64,000 nt of DNA from Paenibacillus aurantius. Lineage in GTDB: Bacteria; Bacillota; Bacilli; Paenibacillales; NBRC-103111. Below the pieces are notes generated by a model. It ran no database searches. It worked only from the letters and a program-made list of their open reading frames with translations, and was not told the DNA's origin. Location of the stretch: contig NZ_CP130318.1 in NCBI RefSeq assembly GCF_032268605.1, positions 1,956,001 through 2,020,000 of the forward strand, written 5' to 3'. The position numbers were made by a program, and so were the translations under genes. Position 1 is the first letter of the stretch, and each line of letters begins with the position of its first letter. Positions 1 to 8,479 of this stretch are shown piece by piece.

Positions 1-3000
1 ACAACACCAAGCCTGTTCTGACCGTGTCGGCGGTGCAGCAGGATACCACCGTCTACCCGGACAACACGTGGACGAGGCAAGCTGTGGCCGTGACCGCAAG
101 CGCCTCGGATGGGGGCAGCGGTGTCAAGACCATTGAAGTTTCGCAAAACGGGGGCGCGACGTGGACCCCTTACACGGCGGCGTTACCGTTCACCGAAACG
201 GGGGAATTTACCATCCTCTTGCGGGCTGTCGACCAAGTAGGAAACAGCAGCGAAGCAACCACCCGAACAGTTAAAATTGACAAGACCACTCCGATGATCA
301 CCGTATCGATGAAGAAAGCCGATCATTCGGAATACTCCAACAACACATGGACGAACCAGGCGGTAGAGGTAACGGCAGAGGCAGCGGATGCCAACAGCCA
401 AGTGGTGTTGACCTATACCTTAAACTCCGATTCGGAGAAGCCTTATACGTCTCCGATCGTGGCAGGAGAAGGGACAAGCACCATTAGGTTCACCGCAACC
501 GATGAAGCGGGAAATCAAACCTCTGTGTCCCGTACCGTAACCATCGATCAAACCAATCCGACCCTTCAGCCGGTTGGATTGACAACGGCTGACGGCCGGC
601 TTTATTCGCCGGGCACCTGGACGAATCAGGCGGTAACGGCGTCTGTCACAAGCGCAGACAGCGATATTGTAATAGCAGAGATTTCCTATGACCGGACAAC
701 CTGGTCACCGTATCGGCTGAACGATCCGTTCGTCGTCTCCCAAGAGGGCCAGCATAAGCTGTACTTCCGGGTGACGGACCGGGCCGGTAACCTCTATGAA
801 ACCCAAGGGGTGGAGATTTGGATTCACCAGACTTCCCCTGCGCTTACGGCAGAAGTGGCGAATCCTTCGGTTACAAACGGAAACGTAAAGATAACCTTCT
901 CTTCGACCGACATTGGAATCAAGGAAGCCAAATGGTCGGCCGGCGTTAAGACTATCGCGGACTTTGCCGCAGAGGGAACGGCCATTCCGTTAAATGACTA
1001 TCATTTTGACGTGGCGGAGAACGGAACCTATACCATTTATGCCAAAGATCTAGCGAACAATGAAGCGGTGGTTACGGTCACCGTCAGCAACATCGTTCGC
1101 CAATCACCGGTTATTACGCTGACACCGGATACCACTTCCATGACCAATCAGGATGTCCAAGTTACCGTTGCGGTTACGGTATATGGAGAGAGTGTCGGAA
1201 ACAGCGTAAAAGAAATCAGGTGGGTAAACGGAACGAGACAGTCGGTGATAACGAATGGCGCGGGATTCGCGGCTGATCAAAACGGACTCTATACCGTCTA
1301 TGTCGTGGATCAAGCCGGTAATCTTTCGTCCAAAGACCTTATCATCGCTAACATTCTGAAAGTTAACCCAACCATTCAATTTAGCTATGATCAAGCCCCG
1401 ACCAATGGAAATGTGACGGTTAGCGTAACGGCATCCGTTTACGGGAGTGAGAACGGCAATACCGTTCAGTCTATTCGTTGGGCGGATCCGGAAGGCCGGG
1501 ACTACCCGCTGGACAACGGGCAATTCCAAGCGGAAGGGAACGGGGACTATACGGTTAAGGTGAAGGATGCGGCCGGAAATGAATCGGCGCAAACCATCGG
1601 AATCGGCAACATTTACCGCACGAAGCCGGAAATCCAACTCAGCCCATCCCCCGTTTCGCCGACCAATGGATCCGTTTCCGTATTGGTGGATGCGAAAGCC
1701 ATCGGATCAGGCAATACCATCGCCACGATAAAATGGGCGGAAGGCAATCAAGAAGCCGGTTATTTCCACCAGGGTGGAACAGAGGTATCGACAGGGGGAT
1801 CGATTCCTAGTTTTGAAGCAGCCGCCAACGGGGTGTACACCGTTTATGTGAAAGATGCAGCCGGAAATGAAGAGCTGCGGTCCATCCAGGTAGAGAACAT
1901 AGTGAAAACGGCTCCCCAACTGACCTTAACGTATTCTCCGACCCATCCGACCGGTACGAAAGTCACCATCGAAGTCGCGTATGCGATAGAAGGCAGCCAA
2001 ACCGGCAACAAACTGATGGTTATCCGATGGGCCGCGGGTGACCGGACAGCCGAGTATTTCGAAAATGGCGGAGGAACGGCCCTTTCTCTTCCACAAATCC
2101 GATTTGATGTTACCGCCAACGGAATTTACACCGTTTACGCTTTGGATGCCGCCGGCAACCAGACCGTGGAGACCATTAACATCACCAACCTCCGCGGTCA
2201 AGACCCGGACGGCGGGAACGGAAATGGACCTGGAAATGGCAACGGAAACGGAAATGGAAATGGAAATGGAGATAACAACGGTAATCCTCCGGGGAACTCC
2301 GGCAACGACCTAGCCATCATCCTGGACGGTACGTCTCAGGGGGATATCGCTTCCGGTACGGTCACAGAGGATGCTAATGGAAAACGAACAGTGGTCGTCT
2401 TCGATCCTCAAAAACTGAACGACCGGCTGAGTAAGGAAAAAGACGGGGTGATCATCACCATTCCCGTCCGAAACGGCTCCTCTTCGGTAGCCGCTGAGCT
2501 TACCGCCCAGCTGGTCCAGGCTATGGAGGACAAAAACGCGACACTCGTCATTCAAACCGAAACAGCCGAATACCGGCTGCCGGTGGAGCAAATCGATATC
2601 GGTTCCGTTTTGGTACTGCTCGGCTCGAACGCGGGGCTTTCAGACAGCAAGGTCCTGATCGAAGTCACCAAGGTTCCGGATGCGGACGTTCGATTAAACG
2701 ATCCATCGGGGGGAAGCATCACCCGAATAGCTCCTGCGGTTACTTTCACGATAAGGGTAATCCAGCAGGGCAAAGAAATCGAAGTGAAGACCTTCGATGC
2801 CTACGTAGAGCGTACGATTGTCATTCCGAGCGGCGTCGATCCAAGCCAAATCACGACGGGTGTCGTCATCCTGCCGGATGGAAGAGCGGGTCACGTCCCG
2901 ACGAAGGTGACAAAAGCCAATGGAAAAGTAATGGCGGTCCTTAACAGCCTGACCAACAGTACGTACTCGGTTATTTCCAACAAGAAAACGTTCGAGGACA

Positions 3001-3548
3001 TCTCCACCCACTGGGCAAAAGCAAGCGTCGAGAACCTGGCCGCGCGGCTGGTGATTTCCGGTTCGAGCGAAAGGGAGTTCCTGCCGGACCATGAGATTAC
3101 CCGAGGCGAATTTACGGCTATTCTTACCCGGGCATTAGGGCTTCACCATACGGACAAAGACCAGACATTTGCCGATGTTAAGGCGGGCGATTGGTTCCAG
3201 GAAACGGTCCGCATTGGAGCCGCCTACGGGCTTGTTGCAGGGTACGAGGACGGAACCTTCCGTCCGAACGATAAGATCACCCGCGAGGAAGCCATGGTCA
3301 TGGTGTCCCGGGCGATGAAGCTGGCCGGAGTCGAAACGGTGCTGACCCCGGAGCAGCAGACTCCGCTCATGAATACTTTTAAGGACAACGGCAATGTCAG
3401 CCCATGGGCCCGCGAGGCGGCCTCAACCAATATTCACCATCATCTCATCGAGGGGTATGACGGCCGAATTTTCCCGCTTCAAAACATCACCCGTGCGGAA
3501 ACGGCCGTCGTCATCGAACGCTTGCTGCAGCAGGCCGGTCTGATCTAA
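1..3548 (+). CDS. S-layer-anchored multi-Ig-repeat surface protein, 5' end outside window
   Basis: Cell-surface protein held on the S-layer or cell-wall polymer by three SLH domains. The reading frame is open from base 3, so the true start lies upstream; the GTG at 24 is only an internal codon. Visible order: about three 90-residue Ig-like repeats (to residue ~270) with TWTNQAV and DKAGN-like signatures, about five shorter Ig-like repeats (~280-735) each ending in NGxYTVYxxDxAGN, a Gly/Asn-rich linker (~737-765), a beta-rich region, then three SLH domains (~997 to the end; FEDISTHWAK, ITRGEFTAILTRALGL, FRPNDKITREEAMVMV). This architecture is common for extracellular enzymes or adhesins of Paenibacillus. 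Any catalytic domain would be upstream and is not visible. The stop codon is itself part of the terminator stem. Confidence 0.9.
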   Translation, partial: NTKPVLTVSAVQQDTTVYPDNTWTRQAVAVTASASDGGSGVKTIEVSQNGGATWTPYTAALPFTETGEFTILLRAVDQVGNSSEATTRTVKIDKTTPMITVSMKKADHSEYSNNTWTNQAVEVTAEAADANSQVVLTYTLNSDSEKPYTSPIVAGEGTSTIRFTATDEAGNQTSVSRTVTIDQTNPTLQPVGLTTADGRLYSPGTWTNQAVTASVTSADSDIVIAEISYDRTTWSPYRLNDPFVVSQEGQHKLYFRVTDRAGNLYETQGVEIWIHQTSPALTAEVANPSVTNGNVKITFSSTDIGIKEAKWSAGVKTIADFAAEGTAIPLNDYHFDVAENGTYTIYAKDLANNEAVVTVTVSNIVRQSPVITLTPDTTSMTNQDVQVTVAVTVYGESVGNSVKEIRWVNGTRQSVITNGAGFAADQNGLYTVYVVDQAGNLSSKDLIIANILKVNPTIQFSYDQAPTNGNVTVSVTASVYGSENGNTVQSIRWADPEGRDYPLDNGQFQAEGNGDYTVKVKDAAGNESAQTIGIGNIYRTKPEIQLSPSPVSPTNGSVSVLVDAKAIGSGNTIATIKWAEGNQEAGYFHQGGTEVSTGGSIPSFEAAANGVYTVYVKDAAGNEELRSIQVENIVKTAPQLTLTYSPTHPTGTKVTIEVAYAIEGSQTGNKLMVIRWAAGDRTAEYFENGGGTALSLPQIRFDVTANGIYTVYALDAAGNQTVETINITNLRGQDPDGGNGNGPGNGNGNGNGNGNGDNNGNPPGNSGNDLAIILDGTSQGDIASGTVTEDANGKRTVVVFDPQKLNDRLSKEKDGVIITIPVRNGSSSVAAELTAQLVQAMEDKNATLVIQTETAEYRLPVEQIDIGSVLVLLGSNAGLSDSKVLIEVTKVPDADVRLNDPSGGSITRIAPAVTFTIRVIQQGKEIEVKTFDAYVERTIVIPSGVDPSQITTGVVILPDGRAGHVPTKVTKANGKVMAVLNSLTNSTYSVISNKKTFEDISTHWAKASVENLAARLVISGSSEREFLPDHEITRGEFTAILTRALGLHHTDKDQTFADVKAGDWFQETVRIGAAYGLVAGYEDGTFRPNDKITREEAMVMVSRAMKLAGVETVLTPEQQTPLMNTFKDNGNVSPWAREAASTNIHHHLIEGYDGRIFPLQNITRAETAVVIERLLQQAGLI

Positions 3549-3600
3549 ACACGATAAAAATCCCGATATCTTCTTGATATCGGGATTTTTATCGTGTTTA
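3546..3600. terminator. Bidirectional intrinsic terminator
   Basis: Perfect inverted repeat with 25-base arms (3546-3570 and 3576-3600) around a 5-base TTCTT loop, with A and T runs inside the stem. It lies between the convergent SLH gene and IclR gene and includes the TAA stop codon of the SLH gene, so it probably terminates both. Confidence 0.9.
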
Positions 3601-3641
3601 CTTTTGTGGAGATTGGAGGCGGTCACCCGATAAGCAAACGC

Positions 3642-4403
3642 TTACCGACGGTACCCGAATTGCTTGGAGAGCTCTTTTGTCGTGTTCACGACTTCCCGCA
3701 CCAGGGAGTCGGCAACCGGAAGGACGCGATCGCTAGGGCCAATGATGCTGATCGAGGCGTCGACGGATCCGTTCGCATCCCTAAGCGGAGCCGCGATTCC
3801 CGTCACTCCTTCATTGCGCATATTGGAGCTGATTTCATAGCCTGCCTGGCGTATAGCGCTCAATCTTTCTTTGATTTCCGCCGGATTCCTCATGGAAGAG
3901 GGAGTATAAGTCCGGATCTCGCTGGAGAGGACATCGTCTATCAAAGCCTCGCTCTGGAAGGCAAGGATCACTCGGGCAGCGGAGGTGGCATAGAGCGGAA
4001 ACCGGCGGAAAACGTCCACATTAAACCGGATCGGGTGTTTGGATTCCTCTTTGTACACATAGATGGCATCATCTCCGTCGCGTATGCACAGACAAACGAG
4101 CTCTTGCGTCTTATCCGCCAGCTTCTCCAGATAAGGCTTGGCGAAATCCGTGAGGTTATGGTTCCGGAGAACCTGGTTGCCGAGCTCTAACAAGGTATAC
4201 CCCAGAGAGTATAGCTTGTTCTCTTTGTTCTGCTTAATGAAGCCCTCGCTTTCCAGCGTCATCAGAAGCTTATGGACCGCTCCTTTCGAAAGCTCCAGCT
4301 GCTTGCTCAGTTCCGTCACGCCCATCTCCGTATGGGAGTCAAGAAACATCTTGAGCAGCCGGCAGCCGTTCTTGACGGATGAAAGGTGATTATCCATGTT
4401 CAC
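3642..4403 (-). CDS. IclR-family transcriptional regulator
   Basis: 253-residue regulator with an N-terminal winged helix-turn-helix (~10-60, SKGAVHKLLMTLESEGFI) and a C-terminal IclR effector domain (~75-250, with GVTGIAAPLRD). The start is taken at the GTG (4403), 8 bases after AAGGAG; an ATG two codons later is too far from it. It is divergent from the 4583-11044 transporter and enzyme operon. A perfect palindrome resembling IclR operators lies between them, so it most likely controls that operon and itself. The ligand is unknown. Confidence 0.92.
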   Translation of the reverse strand: MNMDNHLSSVKNGCRLLKMFLDSHTEMGVTELSKQLELSKGAVHKLLMTLESEGFIKQNKENKLYSLGYTLLELGNQVLRNHNLTDFAKPYLEKLADKTQELVCLCIRDGDDAIYVYKEESKHPIRFNVDVFRRFPLYATSAARVILAFQSEALIDDVLSSEIRTYTPSSMRNPAEIKERLSAIRQAGYEISSNMRNEGVTGIAAPLRDANGSVDASISIIGPSDRVLPVADSLVREVVNTTKELSKQFGYRR

Positions 4404-4455
4404 TTCATTCTCTCCTTAGGGAAGCTCCCGTTACTTTTTGCCATAGTTTAGCATA

Positions 4456-4472
4456 AGGAAATTTAATTTCCT
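4456..4472. promoter_or_regulatory. Probable IclR operator
   Basis: Perfect 17-base palindrome with half sites AGGAAATT and AATTTCCT around a central T, in the divergent iclR/transporter intergenic region. Its half sites match the known IclR consensus (TGGAAAT and ATTTCCA), with a spacer two bases longer. Confidence 0.6.
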
Positions 4473-4499
4473 AGCTGAAAAATAAAGATTGCGAATGGC

Positions 4500-4513
4500 T
4501 GTAAGCGCATGCT
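4500..4513 (+). promoter_or_regulatory. cre-like site (CcpA)
   Basis: TGTAAGCGCATGCT fits the loose cre consensus TGNAANCGNWNNCW. It lies upstream of the transporter operon, where catabolite repression would be expected. This is a sequence match only. Confidence 0.35.
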
Positions 4514-4546
4514 AAACTTACTTGAGATTCATAAATAGAAAACAGT

Positions 4547-4563
4547 GTTCACATATGGTGAAC
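4547..4563. promoter_or_regulatory. Inverted repeat upstream of the transporter operon
   Basis: GTTCAC and GTGAAC are a perfect inverted repeat separated by 5 bases, just upstream of the ribosome binding site (GGGAGGG, 4572-4577). It could be an operator or an mRNA hairpin. No regulator is assigned. Confidence 0.35.
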
Positions 4564-4582
4564 GAATTACGGGAGGGTACAT

Positions 4583-5698
4583 ATGAAAAAATTAGGTGCT
4601 TTGCTAACCATCACAGCTGTATTAGGAACGGTTCTCGTTGGATGCGGTTCGACGTCCGACAAGACCGCCAGTTCATCGGCCAAGCCCGCTGATTCAGGCT
4701 CGGCTGCCGCTACCCTCTCTCCTGAGAAACAGCTGGTGATTGCGGGCAACGGCGCGACGGTTGAGCAAATGATGAAGGATGAGATTTTCAAGAAATTCAA
4801 CGCCAAATATCCGGATGTGAAGCTGTCCTACGTCTCCGGTGTATCCACCGAAATCGTGGCCAAGGTGAAAGCCCAGAAAGCTTCCCCTCAGATCGATTTG
4901 ACGGTTATTGAAGGAGGAGAGCAGGAGGGGGGCCGCGTCGAAGGACTGTGGGATACCCTTTCCGATAAAGATATTCCGAATATGAAGAAGGTCGGCGCCG
5001 ATCTCCAAGTCAAGGATAACAGCGGCGTCGCCGTCAACTTTACCCCGATGGGGATATCCTACAATGCCGAGCTGGTAAAAGCCAAGGGCTTGCCGATTCC
5101 CGAGTCGTGGAACGACCTGACGAAACCCGAGATGAAGGGGAACTTGTCCATCGCGGAAATCTCCAGCAATTTCGGCCGGTCGGCCCTGATCATGCTGTCT
5201 TACGCCAACGGCGGCTCCGAGAAGAGCATGGATCCCGGCTTTGAGAAGTTCAAGACGATCGCAGGCTACCTGCCTACGTTCGCCAAGAGCTCCGCACAGC
5301 TGCAGCAGGATATGCAGAACAAAACGGCCGTTTACACGACCTGGACGCAAGCGAGAAGCCTGGTCCAGAAGGATGCCGGCCTTAACCTGGAATTCGTCGT
5401 ACCGAAGGAAGGGACGAACCTGGTTCCGAATGTCGCCACTCTTGTAAAAGGCGCTAAGAACCCGAACGCGGCCAAGCTGTTTATCGATTTCCTGCTGTCG
5501 GATGAGGTTCAGAAGCTCTACGGCGAGAAGCTGTACTACCATCCGGCCACGGATATTAAGCTGCCGGCCGACATCGAGAGCAAGCTGAACTTCGATCGTA
5601 AGAAAGTCGTTAAATTTGATCTTGAGGTTGTTGGCAAAAGCACCCCAGACTGGTTGGACCGTTTCAATAAAGAAGTCGCTCCAAAAGTCGGAAAATAG
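4583..5698 (+). CDS. ABC transporter solute-binding lipoprotein (PotD/Fbp-like)
   Basis: 371-residue extracellular solute-binding protein. The N terminus is a lipoprotein signal with lipobox LVGC and acylated Cys21, followed by a Ser/Ala-rich linker to ~50. The rest is a family-1 type binding fold with a central VAVNFTPMGISYNAEL stretch and a C-terminal segment (AKLFIDFLLSDEVQKLYGEK) typical of iron, polyamine or aminoethylphosphonate binders. The ATG follows GGGAGGG by about 6 bases. It is the first gene of an operon with its own ATPase and two permeases. The substrate is unknown; a small charged compound is the usual choice for this subfamily. Confidence 0.88.
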   Translation: MKKLGALLTITAVLGTVLVGCGSTSDKTASSSAKPADSGSAAATLSPEKQLVIAGNGATVEQMMKDEIFKKFNAKYPDVKLSYVSGVSTEIVAKVKAQKASPQIDLTVIEGGEQEGGRVEGLWDTLSDKDIPNMKKVGADLQVKDNSGVAVNFTPMGISYNAELVKAKGLPIPESWNDLTKPEMKGNLSIAEISSNFGRSALIMLSYANGGSEKSMDPGFEKFKTIAGYLPTFAKSSAQLQQDMQNKTAVYTTWTQARSLVQKDAGLNLEFVVPKEGTNLVPNVATLVKGAKNPNAAKLFIDFLLSDEVQKLYGEKLYYHPATDIKLPADIESKLNFDRKKVVKFDLEVVGKSTPDWLDRFNKEVAPKVGK

Positions 5699-5707
5699 GT
5701 GAAGACC

Positions 5708-6811
5708 GTGAGCAAAAGCTATGATGTAGAACTGATCAATATCCAGAAGCGCTTCGGCTCTAATATTGTGGTAGACAGCTTTAACTTGCAAATCGAGCGG
5801 GGAGAGTGCATCTCCTTTCTCGGCCCTTCGGGGTGCGGCAAAACAACAACCTTGAATATGATCGCCGGCTTCCTGGAGCCCGACCAGGGCGATCTTCTGA
5901 TCAAAGGGAAGAGAATGAACGGGGTGCCCTCCAACAAGCGCGAATTGGGGATGGTTTTTCAGACGTATTCGCTCTTTCCGCACATGACCGTGTTCGAGAA
6001 TGTAGCCTACGGTCTTAAGCTGAGAAAGGTAGCCAAGCCCGAAATTCGGGAGCGGGTAGGGAAGGTGCTGGAGCTGGTTCGGCTTCCGCATATGGCGGAC
6101 CGGTACCCTAAGCAATTGTCCGGCGGACAGCGTCAGCGGATCGCGATCGCCCGCGCCCTTGTCACGGAGCCGTCTCTGCTTCTGCTGGACGAGCCGCTCA
6201 GCAACCTGGACGCCAAGCTGCGGGAAGAGCTTCGCGATGAAATGAAGCGGCTGCAGCAGGAAATCGGGGTCACCACTATCTTCGTCACCCACGACCAGGA
6301 AGAAGCCCTGTACATGTCCAACCGGATCGTCGTGCTGGACCATGGCAAGGTCGAGCAGATCGGAACCCCCTGGGATATTTACAACCGTCCCGCTTCGGAA
6401 TTCGTTCATACGTTCATCGGGAAGTCGAATCGGATCGAAGGAACGGTAGGCCAGCTCTCCGGTCATGATCTTGGCCTTACGACAGACGGGGGACTTTCGC
6501 TAAAGGCCGTCCAACGCGGCCTTCCCTTGACGACAGGGGAGAAGGTATCCATCTATGTCCGTCCCGAGAAGATCTCCATTCACGTGAATGTTGAGATGGC
6601 GGAGAAGGGCAACCGGGTCAAAGGCGTGGTCAAGCTGGTTTCCTTCCTCGGCGCCTATACGGAATGCGAGGTTGACATCGGGCAAACCACCATGGTCGTG
6701 CGCGTAGAAAGCATCGAGCATGACGCCCAGCTGGCGCCGGGTGCGCCGGTATGGCTGGACTGGAGCCCGGACGACGTATTCGTCTTCCCGCGGAAGGAGA
6801 GCTTGGCATGA
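5708..6811 (+). CDS. ABC transporter ATP-binding protein, PotA-like
   Basis: ATPase of the importer: Walker A GPSGCGKTT (~39-47), signature LSGGQRQR (~137), Walker B LLLLDEP (~157), switch His in THDQEEA (~194) and a C-terminal TOBE-like domain. GTG 5708 is preferred over the GTG at 5699 that directly follows the previous stop, because AGGTGA (5697-5702) spans that stop and is well placed for 5708; the choice changes three residues. It overlaps the next permease by ATGA. About 367 residues, normal for PotA, FbpC or UgpC-type ATPases. Confidence 0.9.
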   Translation: MSKSYDVELINIQKRFGSNIVVDSFNLQIERGECISFLGPSGCGKTTTLNMIAGFLEPDQGDLLIKGKRMNGVPSNKRELGMVFQTYSLFPHMTVFENVAYGLKLRKVAKPEIRERVGKVLELVRLPHMADRYPKQLSGGQRQRIAIARALVTEPSLLLLDEPLSNLDAKLREELRDEMKRLQQEIGVTTIFVTHDQEEALYMSNRIVVLDHGKVEQIGTPWDIYNRPASEFVHTFIGKSNRIEGTVGQLSGHDLGLTTDGGLSLKAVQRGLPLTTGEKVSIYVRPEKISIHVNVEMAEKGNRVKGVVKLVSFLGAYTECEVDIGQTTMVVRVESIEHDAQLAPGAPVWLDWSPDDVFVFPRKESLA

Positions 6812-7665
6812 AGGACGGCCGCAACCGGAAACGGCGAACCGCCGTCTTGCTGCTCGCCCCCGCTATCGTCATCCTGATCGGCGTGTTCCTCCTGCCCATG
6901 GTCTATATTCTTATCCTCAGCTTTCAAGACAAGCAGGAGCAATTTTCGTTCGAGAACTATTGGCTTTTCGTGAAGGATCCCTATTACTTGCAGATTCTGT
7001 GGCGGACGATAAAGCTCAGTCTGTTGACCGTGGGAGCTTGTTTTCTGCTCGGCTATCCGGTTGCCCTTTACATGTCCCAGGTGTCGAACCGAATGAGAGG
7101 GATCATTACGTTCCTGATTATCGCTCCCCATCTGGTCAGCGTGGTCATCCGGAACTTCGGCTGGGTCATCATGCTGGGGGAGAAGGGGCTCATCAACAAC
7201 TCCCTGCTTAAGCTCGGGTTGATCGATAAACCGATCCGGCTCATGTATAACGAGCTTGGCGTAGTGATCGGCTTGACCGACTCCCTTATCGTGTACATGG
7301 TTCTGGCCCTGGCGACCAGTCTCTATCAAATTGACGGCTCTCTATATAAAGCCGCCTCCATTCTAGGAGCGGGCCGGGTCCGCACGTTCTTTACCGTTAT
7401 CGTTCCGCTCACCCTTCCGGGTATGCTGGCCGGGTCGACCTTGGTGTTCAGTCTGTCCATGAGCTCCTTCGTTACCCCCGCCCTGATGGGGGGGACTTCC
7501 GTCAAGGTGCTTCCGGTCATTGCCTACGAGAAGATCATGACCCAGTTAAATTGGCAGGTCGGGGCGGCGATCTCGTTCCTGCTGCTGTTATCCACAGTCG
7601 GCTTGGTCACGCTGTTTACCCGGCTGGTCGAAACCAAGCGCTATAAAGAGGTGTTCTCCTCATGA
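6808..7665 (+). CDS. ABC transporter permease, PotB-like
   Basis: Membrane subunit of the importer, 285 residues with about six transmembrane helices, the first starting near residue 10 (AVLLLAPAIVILIGVFLL). The cytoplasmic EAA-type loop, YKAASILGAGRVRTFF, contacts the ATPase. ATG 6808 is chosen because AAGGAGA lies 8 bases upstream and the ATG overlaps the potA-like stop as ATGA; an upstream in-frame extension to 6751 has no good ribosome binding site. It pairs with the next gene. Confidence 0.9.
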   Translation: MKDGRNRKRRTAVLLLAPAIVILIGVFLLPMVYILILSFQDKQEQFSFENYWLFVKDPYYLQILWRTIKLSLLTVGACFLLGYPVALYMSQVSNRMRGIITFLIIAPHLVSVVIRNFGWVIMLGEKGLINNSLLKLGLIDKPIRLMYNELGVVIGLTDSLIVYMVLALATSLYQIDGSLYKAASILGAGRVRTFFTVIVPLTLPGMLAGSTLVFSLSMSSFVTPALMGGTSVKVLPVIAYEKIMTQLNWQVGAAISFLLLLSTVGLVTLFTRLVETKRYKEVFSS

Positions 7666-8465
7666 TCAAAAAGCCTTCGCCTCTTGGCGTCGTTACGTTC
7701 TTGGTGGTCTTGTTCGTCATCTCGCCGCTCCTGGTCGTGATTCCGACCTCGTTCACCTCGGTCAAGTATTTGTCGTTTCCGGCGGTCGGGTTCTCCTTCC
7801 AATGGTATACCAAAATCTTGGATCGTCCCGAATTCATCGATTCGTTCTATTTCAGCCTGAAGCTCGCCGCCTTAACGGCCGTGATCTCCGGTATCCTCGG
7901 TACCCTGGCGGGACTCGCCCTGCACCGGTATAAATTTCGCGGCAGCGGCGTCATCAACAGCCTTCTGCTCATGCCCTTGACCGTGCCGGCTCTCATTGTG
8001 GGCATTGCGGTGCTGCTGTTCTTTACCCGGATCGGGCTGGCCGGGACCTTTACCGGTTTATTGCTCTCCCATATTCTGATCTCCATTCCTTATGTCGTTC
8101 GGCTGGTGCTGACCGGGCTCAGCTCCTTCGACTATACGCTGGAACGGGCGGCTTACATTATGGGAGCGAAGCCCTACCATGTCTTTAAAGACATCACCAT
8201 GCCGCTGTTGAAGCCGGCCATCCTGTCGGGCATGGTCTTTGCTTTCCTGACTTCCTTTGACAACGTGACGGTGTCCCTATTCCTGGTATCTCCTTCCACA
8301 ACCACCTTACCTTTGGCGATTTTCAGCCATATGCAGGAGTCCCTTGATCCTTTAGTGGCGTCTCTATCGTCGGTTGTCATCTTGTTTAGTTTGCTCTTTA
8401 TTATTATTTTGGAGCGGGTCTACGGTCTCGACCGGTTGTTCGGATCCAACTCGCATTCCCACTAA
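7662..8465 (+). CDS. ABC transporter permease, PotC-like
   Basis: Second permease, 267 residues, about six transmembrane helices, with EAA loop ERAAYIMGAKPYHVFKDITM. Its start overlaps the stop of the previous gene by ATGA, indicating translational coupling. Together with the upstream lipoprotein, ATPase and permease it completes a four-gene PotABCD-type importer. Confidence 0.9.
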   Translation: MIKKPSPLGVVTFLVVLFVISPLLVVIPTSFTSVKYLSFPAVGFSFQWYTKILDRPEFIDSFYFSLKLAALTAVISGILGTLAGLALHRYKFRGSGVINSLLLMPLTVPALIVGIAVLLFFTRIGLAGTFTGLLLSHILISIPYVVRLVLTGLSSFDYTLERAAYIMGAKPYHVFKDITMPLLKPAILSGMVFAFLTSFDNVTVSLFLVSPSTTTLPLAIFSHMQESLDPLVASLSSVVILFSLLFIIILERVYGLDRLFGSNSHSH

Positions 8466-8479
8466 TGGGGTTTTGAAAG

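Noticed and set aside
2213-2290. Short tandem repeat of GGAAAT/GGAAAC units as a possible CRISPR or satellite
   Set aside because: It is in frame and encodes the Gly/Asn linker of the SLH protein; there are no spacers or palindromic repeats.
24-3548. GTG at 24 as the start of the SLH protein
   Set aside because: The frame is open upstream to the window edge and the GTG lies inside an Ig-like repeat with no ribosome binding site.
4694-6466. 590-codon open frame on the minus strand
   Set aside because: It lies opposite two well-supported transporter genes, has no family motifs and reflects third-position GC bias.
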